Shown here piece by piece: positions 11,086-20,256 of a DNA stretch of 64,000 nt; positions within the stretch are counted from its first letter, which is position 1, and every line of letters begins with the position of its first letter. A program made the translations under genes and the position numbers. Source of the stretch: Succinispira mobilis DSM 6222 (GTDB lineage: Bacteria; Bacillota; Negativicutes; Acidaminococcales; Succinispiraceae). The notes beneath the pieces are model-generated. The model did no database searches, was not told the origin of the DNA, and saw only the letters and a program-made list of their open reading frames with translations. The stretch spans positions 244,351-308,350 of the forward strand of contig NZ_KB913028.1 in assembly GCF_000384135.1 (NCBI RefSeq), read 5' to 3'.

Positions 11086-11302
11086 TTTTATACACAGTAA
11101 TACTGTATAAATTTTCAACAACTACCGTAGTATTGGGATAGATTTTCTTTCTTTTTGCTGTTACTTCTTCTCCATCTAATTGTACTAATCCTTGAGTAAT
11201 TAAAGTATTTGCTTCCCCACCACTAGCAGCTAAATTTACCATTTTCAAGAGTTTATTTAACTCAATATATTCTGTATCTATTTCAATAGTTATTTTTTCC
11301 AT
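11072..11302 (-). CDS. yaaA: S4-domain RNA-binding protein YaaA
   Basis: 76 residues forming a single S4-like fold (IELNKLLKMVNLAASGGEAN, then ITQGLVQLDGEEVTAKRKKI). Such proteins occupy the dnaN-recF gap in most Firmicutes; they are presumed RNA-binding and linked to ribosome assembly. ATG at 11302 with AGAAGG about 8 bases upstream, 25 bases after dnaN. Its end overlaps recF. Confidence 0.92.
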   Translation of the reverse strand: MEKITIEIDTEYIELNKLLKMVNLAASGGEANTLITQGLVQLDGEEVTAKRKKIYPNTTVVVENLYSITVYKNANK

Positions 11303-11327
11303 ATTTTCGGCCTTCTTTTCTTAATTT

Positions 11328-12443
11328 TTAATTATTTACACGCATGGGTGATAACACATAATTATAGCTTTCATCTTCTATTTGACGAATACTACAAGGA
11401 GCAAAAGCCGTATTAATTAATAATTCTGCTTCTTCTTTTTCTAATCTTTTCAAAATTTGAATAACATATTCCGAGTTAAAAGTTATATTTAAACTATCTC
11501 CTTGTGTAAAACAACCAATAACTTCTTTAGCTTTTCCGAGTACAGGGTTATCTACGGTAATAATAATTTCTTGTTTTTCAATTTGAAAATTAATATATTT
11601 ACCATCTTTAGAAAATAAAGCTGCTCTTTCGACAGCACCGACTAATTCATCAACTTTAAACGTAGTTTTAATCGTAAAATTTTTCGGAATTACTCTAGTA
11701 TAATCTGGGAACTCCCCTTCTAAAATAGAGGTTTGCATATACAAATTATCTATTTGCACTGCAATTTTTTTATGTTCTAAGAAAAAATTAATATTTATTT
11801 TTTCTTCAGGATTCGTAGGAATGTTTTTAGAAACTTCAATTAAAAATTCATTCGGCAATAAAATTTTAATATCAGGATAAGTTTTTTCTAAAACTGTAGT
11901 TTTAATTGCTAAGCGATGCGTATCTGTAGCCACAAAAGAGATATTATTTTCTTTTATTTCTAATAAAACACTTTTAAAAACAGAACGAGCATCGTCTTTT
12001 GCACAAGCAAAACTTGTTTTAGTAATTAAATCTTTCAACATTTGGGCATCAATAGTTAAAACTGCCGCTTTTTTATCTATTTCACTTAATTGAGGATAAT
12101 CTTCTACGGGCATACTTAGCAAATTATATTCTGAAGAAAGTGTTTGCAGATAAATTAGGTTATCTTGGTTATTTTTAAAAATTTCTATTTCATCACTAGG
12201 TGTTCTTTTTAAAACATCAGTAAGATAGCGACCAGAAACAACAATTTTACCAGGAGTTTGAATTTGTGCTGGAATCGTAATTTTTACAGCAAAATCTAAA
12301 TCGGCACTTTGTAGTTCTATGGCGTTATCTAAAGTTTTTATATAAATACCTGTAAGAATAGGTATTACTTGTTTACTGGTAAGTGGTTTTTGTAAGGCTT
12401 GTAAAGCTTTATTGAGAATTGAAGTTGAGCAAATAATATGCAT
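11328..12443 (-). CDS. dnaN: DNA polymerase III beta subunit (sliding clamp)
   Basis: Forms the ring clamp that tethers the replicative polymerase. About 371 residues from ATG 12443, chosen because AGAGGTG is 6 bases upstream; an in-frame GTG three codons earlier overlaps that site. Three clamp repeats are recognisable (PLTSKQVIPILTGIYIKT; SRYLTDVLKRTPSDEIEI-like; VDELVGAVERAALFSKDGKY) and the C-terminus is the canonical YNYVLSPMRVNN. Separated from dnaA by a 226-base DnaA-box-containing spacer, so it may have its own promoter. Confidence 0.98.
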   Translation of the reverse strand: MHIICSTSILNKALQALQKPLTSKQVIPILTGIYIKTLDNAIELQSADLDFAVKITIPAQIQTPGKIVVSGRYLTDVLKRTPSDEIEIFKNNQDNLIYLQTLSSEYNLLSMPVEDYPQLSEIDKKAAVLTIDAQMLKDLITKTSFACAKDDARSVFKSVLLEIKENNISFVATDTHRLAIKTTVLEKTYPDIKILLPNEFLIEVSKNIPTNPEEKININFFLEHKKIAVQIDNLYMQTSILEGEFPDYTRVIPKNFTIKTTFKVDELVGAVERAALFSKDGKYINFQIEKQEIIITVDNPVLGKAKEVIGCFTQGDSLNITFNSEYVIQILKRLEKEEAELLINTAFAPCSIRQIEDESYNYVLSPMRVNN

Positions 12444-12669
12444 GTTATCCACCTCTTAAATATATATATTACTTATTATTTATAAAAGATAATAGTCGTT
12501 GTCGTAGTAGGGGCTGTTGATATGTTGATAACTACTCTAACCGAGAAAAGAGCTTATTTTTAGGCGCTTAATAAACTGTGGATAAGTTGTATCGAGTTAT
12601 ACACATATACACAGAAATTTTAAAGTTGAAAGTTATACACATATTACACAGATAGTTACTAAGAAGTTA
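12444..12669. other. oriC part 2: dnaA-dnaN spacer with DnaA boxes and AT-rich candidate unwinding element
   Basis: DnaA boxes: TGTTGATAA at 12523-12531, a perfect TGTGGATAA at 12577-12585, and TTATACACA at 12597-12605 and 12633-12641. Next to dnaN, 12455-12500 is almost pure A/T (TATATATATTACTTATTATT), a plausible DNA-unwinding element. In Bacillus the unwinding element is also in this spacer. Confidence 0.75.
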
Positions 12670-14163
12670 TTAACTTTGAATACGAGTTACTAAATCTTTT
12701 AAAGTACTATCTAGTTTTAAATCTTGCAAACGTTCTTGAGCAATTTTATCATGCGCATGTATAACTGTTGTATGATCTCGGCCGCCAAACATTTCCCCAA
12801 TTCTTGGTAAGGAAGCATTGGTAAGCTCTCGACAAAGATACATGGCAATTTGACGTGGATAAGCAATTTGGCGCGTACGTTTTTTAGCCATAAAATCTTC
12901 AAGTTTAATTTTATAGAAGTCCGAAACCATTTCTTGAATTTTTTCTATGGTTACTGGTTTTTTAATATTTTCAGGGAAAATATCTTTTAAAGCACTTTGA
13001 GCAAGTTCCATGGTAATAGGTTCTTTATGAATAGAAGAGTAGGCCATAACACGAATAAGAGCACCTTCAAGTTCTCGAATATTGTTGTCTATTCTACTGG
13101 CAATGAGCAGCATAATATCATTGGGAATATCTATTTGTTCTAAGAGGGCTTTTTTTCGTAAAATAGCAATCCGTGTTTCTAAATCAGGTGCCTGGACATC
13201 CGTAATTAAACCCCATTCAAAACGAGAACGGAGTCGGTCCTCTAAGGTAGGGATTTCTTTTGGTTGACGGTCACTAGAGATGATAATATGTTTATTGGCT
13301 TCGTGTAAGGTATTGAAAGTATGGAAAAATTCTTCCTGAGTATGTTCTTTTTTGGATAAAAATTGAATATCATCTACTAATAGGCAATCAATATTGCGGT
13401 ATTTTTGTCGGAAGGCTTCGGGATTACCGTCTCGAATAGAATTAATTAATTCGTTGGTAAATTTTTCACTGGAAATATAAAGAACTTTAAGTCCAGGATT
13501 ATTTTTTTTAATTTTATTGCCGATGGCATGCATTAGATGGGTTTTACCCAAGCCAACACCACCGTACAAAAATAGGGGATTATAAACACGACCAGGATTT
13601 TCGGCCACAGCTAAAGCTGCAGCATGGGCAAATCTGTTGGAGCTGCCCGTAACAAAATTTTCAAAAATATATTTAGGATTTAAATTAGAATCTAAATCCT
13701 CGGAAAAGTTTTGCGCAAAGAGATTGCCAGTTTCCGAATTTTGAGTTTTGGTTACATTAGAAAGCTGTTTTTTATCCGAACGTTCTGATGTCTGTGAAAA
13801 TTGTAGCCCATTGCGGCTAGTTTGATTCGATCTATAAGTATTATTGGTAGGTGGCTGTTCAGCCTGATACTCTTCTTGAAAATTTGCTTGAGGCTGATCT
13901 TCTTCAGAAATATTTAAATTAATAACTTTCAGGGTTAAATTTTGTTTGGTTATGCTATTAATTTTTTCTTGGAGGCTGGCTTTATAATTTAGTTCTAACC
14001 ATTCTTGAACAAATTGTTTAGGTACCCCTATTTCAAAATTAGTTTCATCCATGCGTAGCGGTATGGCTGTTTTAAACCAAGTGGAATAAATTATCGGGGA
14101 TACTGTTGGTTGCATTTCTTTTAAAACACAATCCCAGATGTCCGCAAGTTGTTTTGTGTTCAT
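12670..14163 (-). CDS. dnaA: Chromosomal replication initiator protein DnaA
   Basis: The initiator that binds DnaA boxes and melts oriC. 497 residues. Domain I (1-85) carries WDCVLKEMQPTVSPIIYSTW. A Gln/Asn/Ser-rich linker spans about 90-160. The AAA+ domain has Walker A GGVGLGKTHLMHAIG and Walker B IDCLLVDDIQFLS. Domain IV has RQIAYPRQIAMYLCRELT and the box-binding signature GGRDHTTVIHAHDKI. ATG at 14163 follows AAAGGA. It is flanked on both sides by DnaA boxes, which probably also autoregulate it. Confidence 0.99.
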   Translation of the reverse strand: MNTKQLADIWDCVLKEMQPTVSPIIYSTWFKTAIPLRMDETNFEIGVPKQFVQEWLELNYKASLQEKINSITKQNLTLKVINLNISEEDQPQANFQEEYQAEQPPTNNTYRSNQTSRNGLQFSQTSERSDKKQLSNVTKTQNSETGNLFAQNFSEDLDSNLNPKYIFENFVTGSSNRFAHAAALAVAENPGRVYNPLFLYGGVGLGKTHLMHAIGNKIKKNNPGLKVLYISSEKFTNELINSIRDGNPEAFRQKYRNIDCLLVDDIQFLSKKEHTQEEFFHTFNTLHEANKHIIISSDRQPKEIPTLEDRLRSRFEWGLITDVQAPDLETRIAILRKKALLEQIDIPNDIMLLIASRIDNNIRELEGALIRVMAYSSIHKEPITMELAQSALKDIFPENIKKPVTIEKIQEMVSDFYKIKLEDFMAKKRTRQIAYPRQIAMYLCRELTNASLPRIGEMFGGRDHTTVIHAHDKIAQERLQDLKLDSTLKDLVTRIQS

Positions 14164-14526
14164 AGGTAAGTCCTTTCAGTTATTTTGGTAGTTGGTGGTG
14201 TTTGTGGAAAAAAGATAGAGTTATCAACAAAAAAATATTTTGTGTGCATAAAATAAAAGTGTTAGTGCGAAAAAAATATTAATCATAATCTGCCTCACTT
14301 GAAAAATGGGGAGATATGATTAATTTTCGTTTTTGTGGATAACTCTGTGGATAAAAGGTTAATTTGTGGATAAGATGGGTGAAAGTAGTGATATTTTGCA
14401 AATTCAAATATTATCTCGACCCACATTTTAACAGATTATAAGTAAGTTATCAACAGGAAAATATTATTCCACAAGCAATAAAAAAGTTATACACATCTTT
14501 TTAAGAGTTAAAAGCGAGATAGCTTC
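14164..14526. other. oriC part 1: DnaA-box cluster upstream of dnaA
   Basis: Three perfect boxes in the same orientation, TGTGGATAA at 14334-14342, 14346-14354 and 14365-14373, with 12- and 19-base spacing. TTATCAACA lies at 14221-14229 and 14447-14455, and TTATACACA at 14487-14495. The region is AT-rich and has no ORF. Gene strands diverge here, minus to the left and plus to the right, which marks the replication start. Confidence 0.85.
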
Positions 14527-14555
14527 TTGACAGGAGGGGCAAGCTAGACTATAAT
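14527..14555 (+). promoter_or_regulatory. Sigma-A promoter for the rpmH operon
   Basis: A consensus match at every hexamer position: TTGACA (14527-14532), 17-base spacer, TATAAT (14550-14555). It starts 31 bases after the last DnaA box and about 145 bases before rpmH. Confidence 0.8.
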
Positions 14556-14697
14556 CGATATAGTTAAAATGTAATTGTAGTTTCAACAAGTTAATTTGAG
14601 TTTATGAAATAATTTTTTTGTTTTATAGACTATATTAAATAAAAAAAATAGCTATAGTACTATTTTTGATTAGATTTGACTGAGGAGGTGTTTAGTA

Positions 14698-14832
14698 GTG
14701 AAAAGAACATACCAACCAAACAATTTGTGGAGAAAAAGAACTCATGGTTTCCGTGAGCGTATGAAATCTTTAGGTGGACGCCAAGTTTTGAAAAGAAGAC
14801 GTGCGAGAGGCAGAAAGAAAATATCTGCATAA
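14698..14832 (+). CDS. rpmH: 50S ribosomal protein L34
   Basis: 44 residues, [20 protein letters not shown] onward to a basic tail, the standard bL34 sequence. The start is GTG at 14698 with GAGGAGG upstream. First gene of the plus-strand block running away from oriC, in the usual position next to rnpA. A stem-loop follows directly. Confidence 0.98.
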   Translation: MKRTYQPNNLWRKRTHGFRERMKSLGGRQVLKRRRARGRKKISA

Positions 14833-14858
14833 TAGGCCACTTTTGTTGGCCTATTTTT
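14831..14858 (+). terminator. Stem-loop/T-tract after rpmH
   Basis: 9-bp stem AATAGGCCA/TGGCCTATT (14831-14839, 14847-14855) running into TTTTT. It overlaps the rpmH stop, so it may attenuate readthrough into rnpA and set an L34 excess. Confidence 0.75.
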
Positions 14859-14894
14859 CCTATTTAAATTATTGTAGATGTTATAGGGTCAGAT

Positions 14895-15269
14895 ATGATA
14901 AAAAGAAAAAGATTTACATTTCGCAAGAAAAATAAGCTAACAAACAAGTCTGGTTTTCAAATGGTTTATCGCGTAGGGAAAGCATACGTGGACTACTATT
15001 CGGTCTTGTATGTACTCTCTACGGGTAGCGAAAATTTACGGATTGGCTTAGCCGTAGGCAAAAAATTAGGTAATGCAGTCTTACGCAATCGATTGAAACG
15101 TAAAATGCGGGAAGTTTTTCGGCATCAACAACAATTATTGAAACCCGGATATGATTTGGTCTGGGTAGCCCGCAAAGCTTTAATTAATAGTGAAATTGCC
15201 GTATATCAGAGAATTTTTTTGCGGTTAGCAAAAAAAGCAGGCATAATGAATTCACACAATAAGGATTGA
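14895..15269 (+). CDS. rnpA: Ribonuclease P protein component
   Basis: Protein subunit of RNase P, which trims tRNA 5' leaders with the catalytic RNA. 124 residues; the RNR signature is present as [20 protein letters not shown] followed by KRKMREVFR, and the N-terminus is very basic. ATG at 14895; the Shine-Dalgarno (ATAGGG) is only moderate. Followed 4 bases later by yidD. Confidence 0.96.
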   Translation: MIKRKRFTFRKKNKLTNKSGFQMVYRVGKAYVDYYSVLYVLSTGSENLRIGLAVGKKLGNAVLRNRLKRKMREVFRHQQQLLKPGYDLVWVARKALINSEIAVYQRIFLRLAKKAGIMNSHNKD

Positions 15270-15273
15270 TTTT

Positions 15274-15489
15274 ATGCATATTGGACAAAAAGTTTTAATT
15301 GCGTTAGTACGTTGTTATCAGCTTACTATATCCCCTTTGTTAGGCAATAACTGTAGATTTTATCCGTCCTGTTCTACTTATAGTATGCAGGCCATAGAAA
15401 AATATGGTTGCAAACGAGGGGTTTTTTTGACTTTAAAAAGACTTTGCAAGTGTCATCCTTTTAATCCTGGTGGCTACGATCCTGTTTGA
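15274..15489 (+). CDS. yidD: Membrane protein insertion efficiency factor YidD
   Basis: 71 residues with the family core [20 protein letters not shown] and three further cysteines in its C-terminal half. It helps YidC/Sec membrane-protein insertion, and its place between rnpA and yidC is the usual one. ATG at 15274 with AAGGA upstream. Confidence 0.95.
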   Translation: MHIGQKVLIALVRCYQLTISPLLGNNCRFYPSCSTYSMQAIEKYGCKRGVFLTLKRLCKCHPFNPGGYDPV

Positions 15490-15526
15490 CAGGTTAAAAA
15501 ATAAACAAAAAACGGAGTGATAGTGG

Positions 15527-16165
15527 TTGGATTTTTTGAGTGGAATAGTTCAAAATGTGTTGACAGTTTTTTATAATGTCACAAATAGCATCGGCTTTCC
15601 AAGCTACGGCTTGGCAATTATCCTGATGACAGTAATGATTAAAGTAATTTTATATCCTGTAACTGCCAAGCAAATTTCATCAATGAAAGCGATGTCAGAT
15701 TTACAACCCAAAATGAAAGCGATACAAGAAAAATACAAAAATGATAAAGAACGCTTAAACGTAGAGTTGGCTAATTTGTATAAAACAGAGGGCATAAATC
15801 CGTTAGCTGGTTGTTTGCCAATGATTATTCAAATGCCAATTTTAATTGCGATTTTCTACGGAATTAGGGATTTTAGTTACGTGGGTACACCATCATTTTT
15901 GTGGTTACAGAGTTTAGCTGCTCCAGATCCAACGTATATTCTACCGATTGTTTCAGCATTGTCGACTTATGTACAATCTAAACAAACAATAACAGACGTA
16001 ACAAATCCACAAAATAAAGTAATGCTGTATTTTATGCCTGTGTTTATCGGCTATATTAGTTTAACATTTCCCGCAGGGTTGGTATTATATTGGATAATTA
16101 CTAACTTTATGCAAATTGGTCAACAGTGGTTAATGATGCAAAAAGAGGCTGCAAAGGCAAAATAA
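15527..16165 (+). CDS. yidC: Membrane protein insertase YidC/Oxa1/SpoIIIJ
   Basis: Inserts and folds inner-membrane proteins. 212 residues, shorter than Bacillus SpoIIIJ because there is no cleavable lipoprotein signal. The family core is intact: GLAIILMTVMIKVILYPVTA, cytoplasmic coiled hairpin (QPKMKAIQEKYKNDKERLN), then NPLAGCLPMIIQMPILIAIF. The start is TTG at 15527; an in-frame stop at 15521 excludes anything earlier, and GGAG lies 9 bases upstream. Confidence 0.95.
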   Translation: MDFLSGIVQNVLTVFYNVTNSIGFPSYGLAIILMTVMIKVILYPVTAKQISSMKAMSDLQPKMKAIQEKYKNDKERLNVELANLYKTEGINPLAGCLPMIIQMPILIAIFYGIRDFSYVGTPSFLWLQSLAAPDPTYILPIVSALSTYVQSKQTITDVTNPQNKVMLYFMPVFIGYISLTFPAGLVLYWIITNFMQIGQQWLMMQKEAAKAK

Positions 16166-16191
16166 GTAGGAGTCGTTTGTGGGGGGAGCTT

Positions 16192-16923
16192 ATGAGTTTT
16201 ATAGAAAAAACAGGTAAAACTGTAGATGAAGCTGTTGAGGCAGCATTAAAAGAGCTAAATGTTCTAAAAGAACAAGTAAATATCGAAGTAGTAGAAGAAT
16301 CCAGTAAAAAGTTTTTTGGGTTATTTGGCAAACAAATGGCCAAAGTTCGTGTAAGTTTAATTGAGCAAATGCGTGAGGCGGCTGACAAGCTAGATGAATT
16401 CGCAGATCAATTAGAACAAGAACCAGTATTAGAAACCAGTGATAGTGATAATGTAGATAAAGTTTCCCAAGAACAAGCCGTGGAAATGGCTAAGGATTTC
16501 TTGCAAAACATCTTTAAAAATATGCAGTTAGAAGTTTTAATGGAAAAACTAGTGGCGGCTGATGGTGTGGTTACTTTTAATTTACATGGGAAAGATTTAG
16601 GGATTTTAATTGGTAAACATGGACAAACTTTGGATTCGTTGCAATATATCACTAATTTGATTGCCAATAAAAATTCTAATCAACGTGTTCGAATCGTAAT
16701 TGATGTCGAAAACTATCGCAGTCGGCGGGTGGAAACCTTGACTACTTTAGCAAAAAGATTAGCTAGTAAGGTGCGGAGAACAGGTGAAAGAGTTGTTTTA
16801 GAACCAATGAATCCGCATGAACGCAAGGTAATTCATTTAGCTTTACAAGAGGATCGCCGCATTGTAACTAATAGTGAAGGTGAAGAACCTTATCGTTATG
16901 TAGTCATTGAATTGAAAAAGTAA
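16192..16923 (+). CDS. jag: RNA-binding protein Jag/KhpB (Jag-N, KH, R3H)
   Basis: 243 residues from ATG 16192, preceded by GGGGGAG; an earlier in-frame start overlaps yidC. The N-terminal Jag-N domain is MSFIEKTGKTVDEAVEAALK. A KH domain follows, with ILIGKHGQTLDSLQY. The C-terminal R3H domain has NPHERKVIHLALQEDRRI and ends YRYVVIELKK. Jag/KhpB binds RNA and, with KhpA, affects cell-wall elongation and division in Firmicutes. Same operon as yidC; a terminator follows. Confidence 0.93.
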   Translation: MSFIEKTGKTVDEAVEAALKELNVLKEQVNIEVVEESSKKFFGLFGKQMAKVRVSLIEQMREAADKLDEFADQLEQEPVLETSDSDNVDKVSQEQAVEMAKDFLQNIFKNMQLEVLMEKLVAADGVVTFNLHGKDLGILIGKHGQTLDSLQYITNLIANKNSNQRVRIVIDVENYRSRRVETLTTLAKRLASKVRRTGERVVLEPMNPHERKVIHLALQEDRRIVTNSEGEEPYRYVVIELKK

Positions 16924-16935
16924 TTTTGATATCAT

Positions 16936-16972
16936 AAACCCAGTAATAAATAAATTACTGGGTTTAATTTTT
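16936..16972 (+). terminator. Rho-independent terminator after jag
   Basis: 12-bp perfect stem AAACCCAGTAAT/ATTACTGGGTTT (16936-16947, 16954-16965) followed by AATTTTT. It separates the jag operon from mnmE. Confidence 0.85.
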
Positions 16973-16989
16973 CAGGAGGGATAGTTGTT

Positions 16990-18363
16990 ATGACTATAGC
17001 GGCTATTGCCACGCCTTTAGGAGAAGGTGGCATAGGAATTGTACGGCTTAGTGGGAATAAAAGTTTAGCGATTGTAGAAAAAATTTTTCAGCCAGCAAGC
17101 TCAAAAAAATTAAAAAACAATTCACACTGCTTAATTTATGGGACGATAATTGAGCCTAACGGGCAAGCTATTGATGAAGCTTTAGTGGTTTATATGCGTG
17201 GACCACATTCTTATACGGCTGAAGATGTGGTCGAAATTCAAGCTCACTCTAGTATTGCGGGATTGCAAAAAATCCTTAGTTTAGTGCTAGCAAATGGGGC
17301 TAGATTAGCAAACCCTGGGGAATTTACGCAGCGGGCTTTTTTAAATGGGCGTTTAGACTTAACGCAAGCGGAAGCAGTTCTTGATATAATAAAATCTAGA
17401 ACACAGGCATCTTTAAAACTGGCAATGCGACAACATAAAGGTTTATTGTCAAAAAAAATCAGTAGCTATCGACAACTATTAAAAGATATTGTGGTACAAT
17501 TAGAAGCAGTTATTGATTATCCTGAGGAAGATATTGAAGATTTAACGGCTCAGGATGTGAGCGCAAAACTACAAGCCTTGCAGACACAACTACAAGAATT
17601 ATTGGATAGTGCTAAAGTCGGGAAGGTACTGAAAGAAGGCTTGCGTGTTGTAATTACGGGTCAACCTAATGTGGGAAAATCTAGTTTGTTAAACTTGCTT
17701 TTACAAGAAGAGCGAGCAATTGTTTCTAACATTGCGGGGACAACACGTGATGTTATTGAAGAAAAATTAATCGTGGCTGGTATCCCCATCGTTCTTGTAG
17801 ATACGGCAGGTATTCGGGAGACAGAAGATGTAATTGAAAAAATAGGGGTAGCTAAAAGTTATTCCAATATAGAAAGTGCGGATTTGGTCTTATTAATGCT
17901 AGATGCATCTCAAGGCTTGAATGCAGACGATGAAAAATTATTGGCAGCAATAGGGGAGCAAGAATACTTTGTCCTAGTAAATAAAATTGACGTGCCAGCA
18001 GATTTAGAGAAAATTAAGTCACAACTGGCCTTGTATAAGCCGAAAAAAACAATCTATCTTTCTTTGGTAACGGGAGAAGGCATGGCTGAATTTAAAGAGC
18101 AATTAACTCAGCAAGTATTTGGCAGTAGTGGTCAGTTGCTTGAGGATAATGTATATATCCAAAATGTTCGACATGAACAGTTATTACAGACCGCGGCGCA
18201 GCATTTACAAGAAGCTGAGCAGGCTTTGCAACTGGGAATATCTTTAGATTGTGCAGTTATTGATTTAAGATTGTGTATTGATAATTTAGGCTGTATTACT
18301 GGTGAGAGCGTACAAGATGAAATTATTAATGAAATTTTTTCCAGATTTTGTATTGGTAAATAG
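16990..18363 (+). CDS. mnmE: tRNA uridine-5-carboxymethylaminomethyl modification GTPase MnmE
   Basis: With MnmG it modifies the wobble U34 of several tRNAs. 457 residues. The N-terminal folate-binding domain has GEGGIGIVRLSG. The G domain is inserted in the helical domain and shows GQPNVGKSSLLN, DTAGIRE and NKID; the C-terminal catalytic CIGK is present. ATG at 16990 follows CAGGAGGG. It lies 15 bases upstream of mnmG in one operon. Confidence 0.97.
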   Translation: MTIAAIATPLGEGGIGIVRLSGNKSLAIVEKIFQPASSKKLKNNSHCLIYGTIIEPNGQAIDEALVVYMRGPHSYTAEDVVEIQAHSSIAGLQKILSLVLANGARLANPGEFTQRAFLNGRLDLTQAEAVLDIIKSRTQASLKLAMRQHKGLLSKKISSYRQLLKDIVVQLEAVIDYPEEDIEDLTAQDVSAKLQALQTQLQELLDSAKVGKVLKEGLRVVITGQPNVGKSSLLNLLLQEERAIVSNIAGTTRDVIEEKLIVAGIPIVLVDTAGIRETEDVIEKIGVAKSYSNIESADLVLLMLDASQGLNADDEKLLAAIGEQEYFVLVNKIDVPADLEKIKSQLALYKPKKTIYLSLVTGEGMAEFKEQLTQQVFGSSGQLLEDNVYIQNVRHEQLLQTAAQHLQEAEQALQLGISLDCAVIDLRLCIDNLGCITGESVQDEIINEIFSRFCIGK

Positions 18364-18378
18364 CTTTGAGGTGAAGAA

Positions 18379-20256
18379 ATGGGTAGTAATGAATATGATA
18401 TTATCGTAGTTGGTGCGGGGCATGCTGGCTGTGAAGCGGCTTTAGCTGCTGCTAGACTTGGTAAAAAGACTCTGCTGGCAACAATTAGCTTAGATAATGT
18501 GGCCTTGATGCCTTGTAATCCTTCTTTGGGGGGGCCAGCTAAAGGGCATTTGGTAAGAGAAATTGATGCTTTAGGTGGACAAATGGGCATTAATGCAGAT
18601 CGGGCTTGTATCCAAATGCGGATGCTTAATACGGGTAAAGGGCATGCAGTACAAGCTTTACGCTCGCAAGCAGATAAAATTATTTACCAGAACTTAATGA
18701 AGCAAGTTATTGAGGCTCAGGATAATTTAGACTTAAAGCAACTGATGATTGATGCTATCTTAATTGAAGATAAGCAGGTTCAAGGTGTTTTAGCTGAAAC
18801 TGGTGAGCAGTTTTTAGCACCATGTGTAATTTTAGCTACGGGTACTTATTTGGCTTCAAAAATAATTTATGGTAAATTAGCCTATGATTCTGGGCCCAAT
18901 GGCTTAAGGACGGCGTTGAAACTTTCAGACAGCCTGCGAGCTGCAGGGGTGAAGATTATGCGGTTTAAAACTGGGACTCCTGCCAGAGTTGATGCGCGCT
19001 CTTTAAATTATGCGCGGATGGAAGAGCAAGCAGGCGATACCCAGCCACACTTTTTTTCTTTTTTAAGTACGGAGCGGACGTTACCACAAGTATCGTGCTA
19101 TTTAACCTACACCAATGAGACGACGCATCAGGTAATTCATGATAATATGCATCAAGCGGCAATGTTTAATGGTTTGGTAGAAGGAGTAGGGCCGCGTTAT
19201 TGTCCTTCGATTGAATCGAAGTTAATGCGTTTTGCGGATAAAGAACGGCATCAATTATTTGTGGAGCCAGAGGGCTTAAGTACGAGCGAGATGTATGTAC
19301 AAGGGATGTCGACTTCTTTACCAGCTGATGTTCAAATAAAATTTTTACAGACTATCCCAGGCTTAGAACAAGCGAAAATGATGCGTGCGGGTTATGCAAT
19401 TGATTATGACTGTTTAGATCCTTTGCAGTTACAAGCATCTTTAGAGCATAAGGAAATTAAAGGTTTATTTTCCGCAGGTCAAGCTAACGGAACAAGTGGT
19501 TATGAAGAAGCAGCCGCACAAGGTTTGATGGCGGGAATTAATGCAGTGCGTAAGCTTAATCAGCAAGAAGCGTTTATTTTAGGGCGAGCGGAGGCTTATA
19601 TTGGCGTACTAATTGATGATTTAGTGACTAAAGGAACTAATGAACCATATCGGATGATGACTTCACGGGCTGAATATCGACTTTTACTGCGGCAAGATAA
19701 TGCTGATTTGCGCTTAACACCCAAAGGGCGAGAATTAGGGCTAGTTGATGAGCAGCGTTATGCTGTTTTTTGTGCGAAACAAACCGAAATTGAACAGGGG
19801 TTATTACAACTTAGAACAACAAATATCGCTCCGAATCAAGAAGTGCAAGCTAAGTTGGCAACCTTAGGTACGCCGCCGATAAAATCAGGGATTAACTTAT
19901 TAGAACTTTTAAGACGCCCCGAGGTCAGTTATCAAAGTCTGGTAGAAAAATTTGCTATGCCTAGATTAAGTGCCTCGGCCAGTGAGCAATTAGAAATTCA
20001 AGTAAAATATGAAGGCTATATTAAGAAACAGGAAAAAGAGGTAGAGAAGTCGAATAAGTTAGAGAGTAAAAAAATTCCGGCGGAGATAAATTATCAAGAG
20101 ATAAAAGAGCTAGGATTAGAGGCGCGGGAAAAATTGATTGCCCGGCGTCCCTTATCTATCGGCCAAGCTAGTAGAATTTCAGGTGTTTCACCTGCTGATA
20201 TCAGTGTTTTGTTAATATACTTGGAGCAAAAGCGTAGGGAGAAAAATGAAATTTAG
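18379..20256 (+). CDS. mnmG: tRNA uridine-5-carboxymethylaminomethyl modification enzyme MnmG (GidA)
   Basis: FAD-dependent partner of MnmE. 625 residues. FAD-binding VVGAGHAGCEAALAAARLGK is at the N-terminus; FAD/NADH-site motifs include LATGTYLASKIIYGKLAYDS and LFSAGQANGTSGYEEAAAQG. The C-terminal helical tRNA-binding domain contains RRPLSIGQASRISGVSPADI. GTGAAG precedes the ATG at 18379. Its end overlaps rsmG by 11 bases, so translation is coupled. Confidence 0.97.
   Translation: MGSNEYDIIVVGAGHAGCEAALAAARLGKKTLLATISLDNVALMPCNPSLGGPAKGHLVREIDALGGQMGINADRACIQMRMLNTGKGHAVQALRSQADKIIYQNLMKQVIEAQDNLDLKQLMIDAILIEDKQVQGVLAETGEQFLAPCVILATGTYLASKIIYGKLAYDSGPNGLRTALKLSDSLRAAGVKIMRFKTGTPARVDARSLNYARMEEQAGDTQPHFFSFLSTERTLPQVSCYLTYTNETTHQVIHDNMHQAAMFNGLVEGVGPRYCPSIESKLMRFADKERHQLFVEPEGLSTSEMYVQGMSTSLPADVQIKFLQTIPGLEQAKMMRAGYAIDYDCLDPLQLQASLEHKEIKGLFSAGQANGTSGYEEAAAQGLMAGINAVRKLNQQEAFILGRAEAYIGVLIDDLVTKGTNEPYRMMTSRAEYRLLLRQDNADLRLTPKGRELGLVDEQRYAVFCAKQTEIEQGLLQLRTTNIAPNQEVQAKLATLGTPPIKSGINLLELLRRPEVSYQSLVEKFAMPRLSASASEQLEIQVKYEGYIKKQEKEVEKSNKLESKKIPAEINYQEIKELGLEAREKLIARRPLSIGQASRISGVSPADISVLLIYLEQKRREKNEI

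Noticed and set aside
17741-17760. CACGTG core resembling a parS site inside mnmE
   Set aside because: The flanks do not extend the palindrome, so it is far from the parS consensus.
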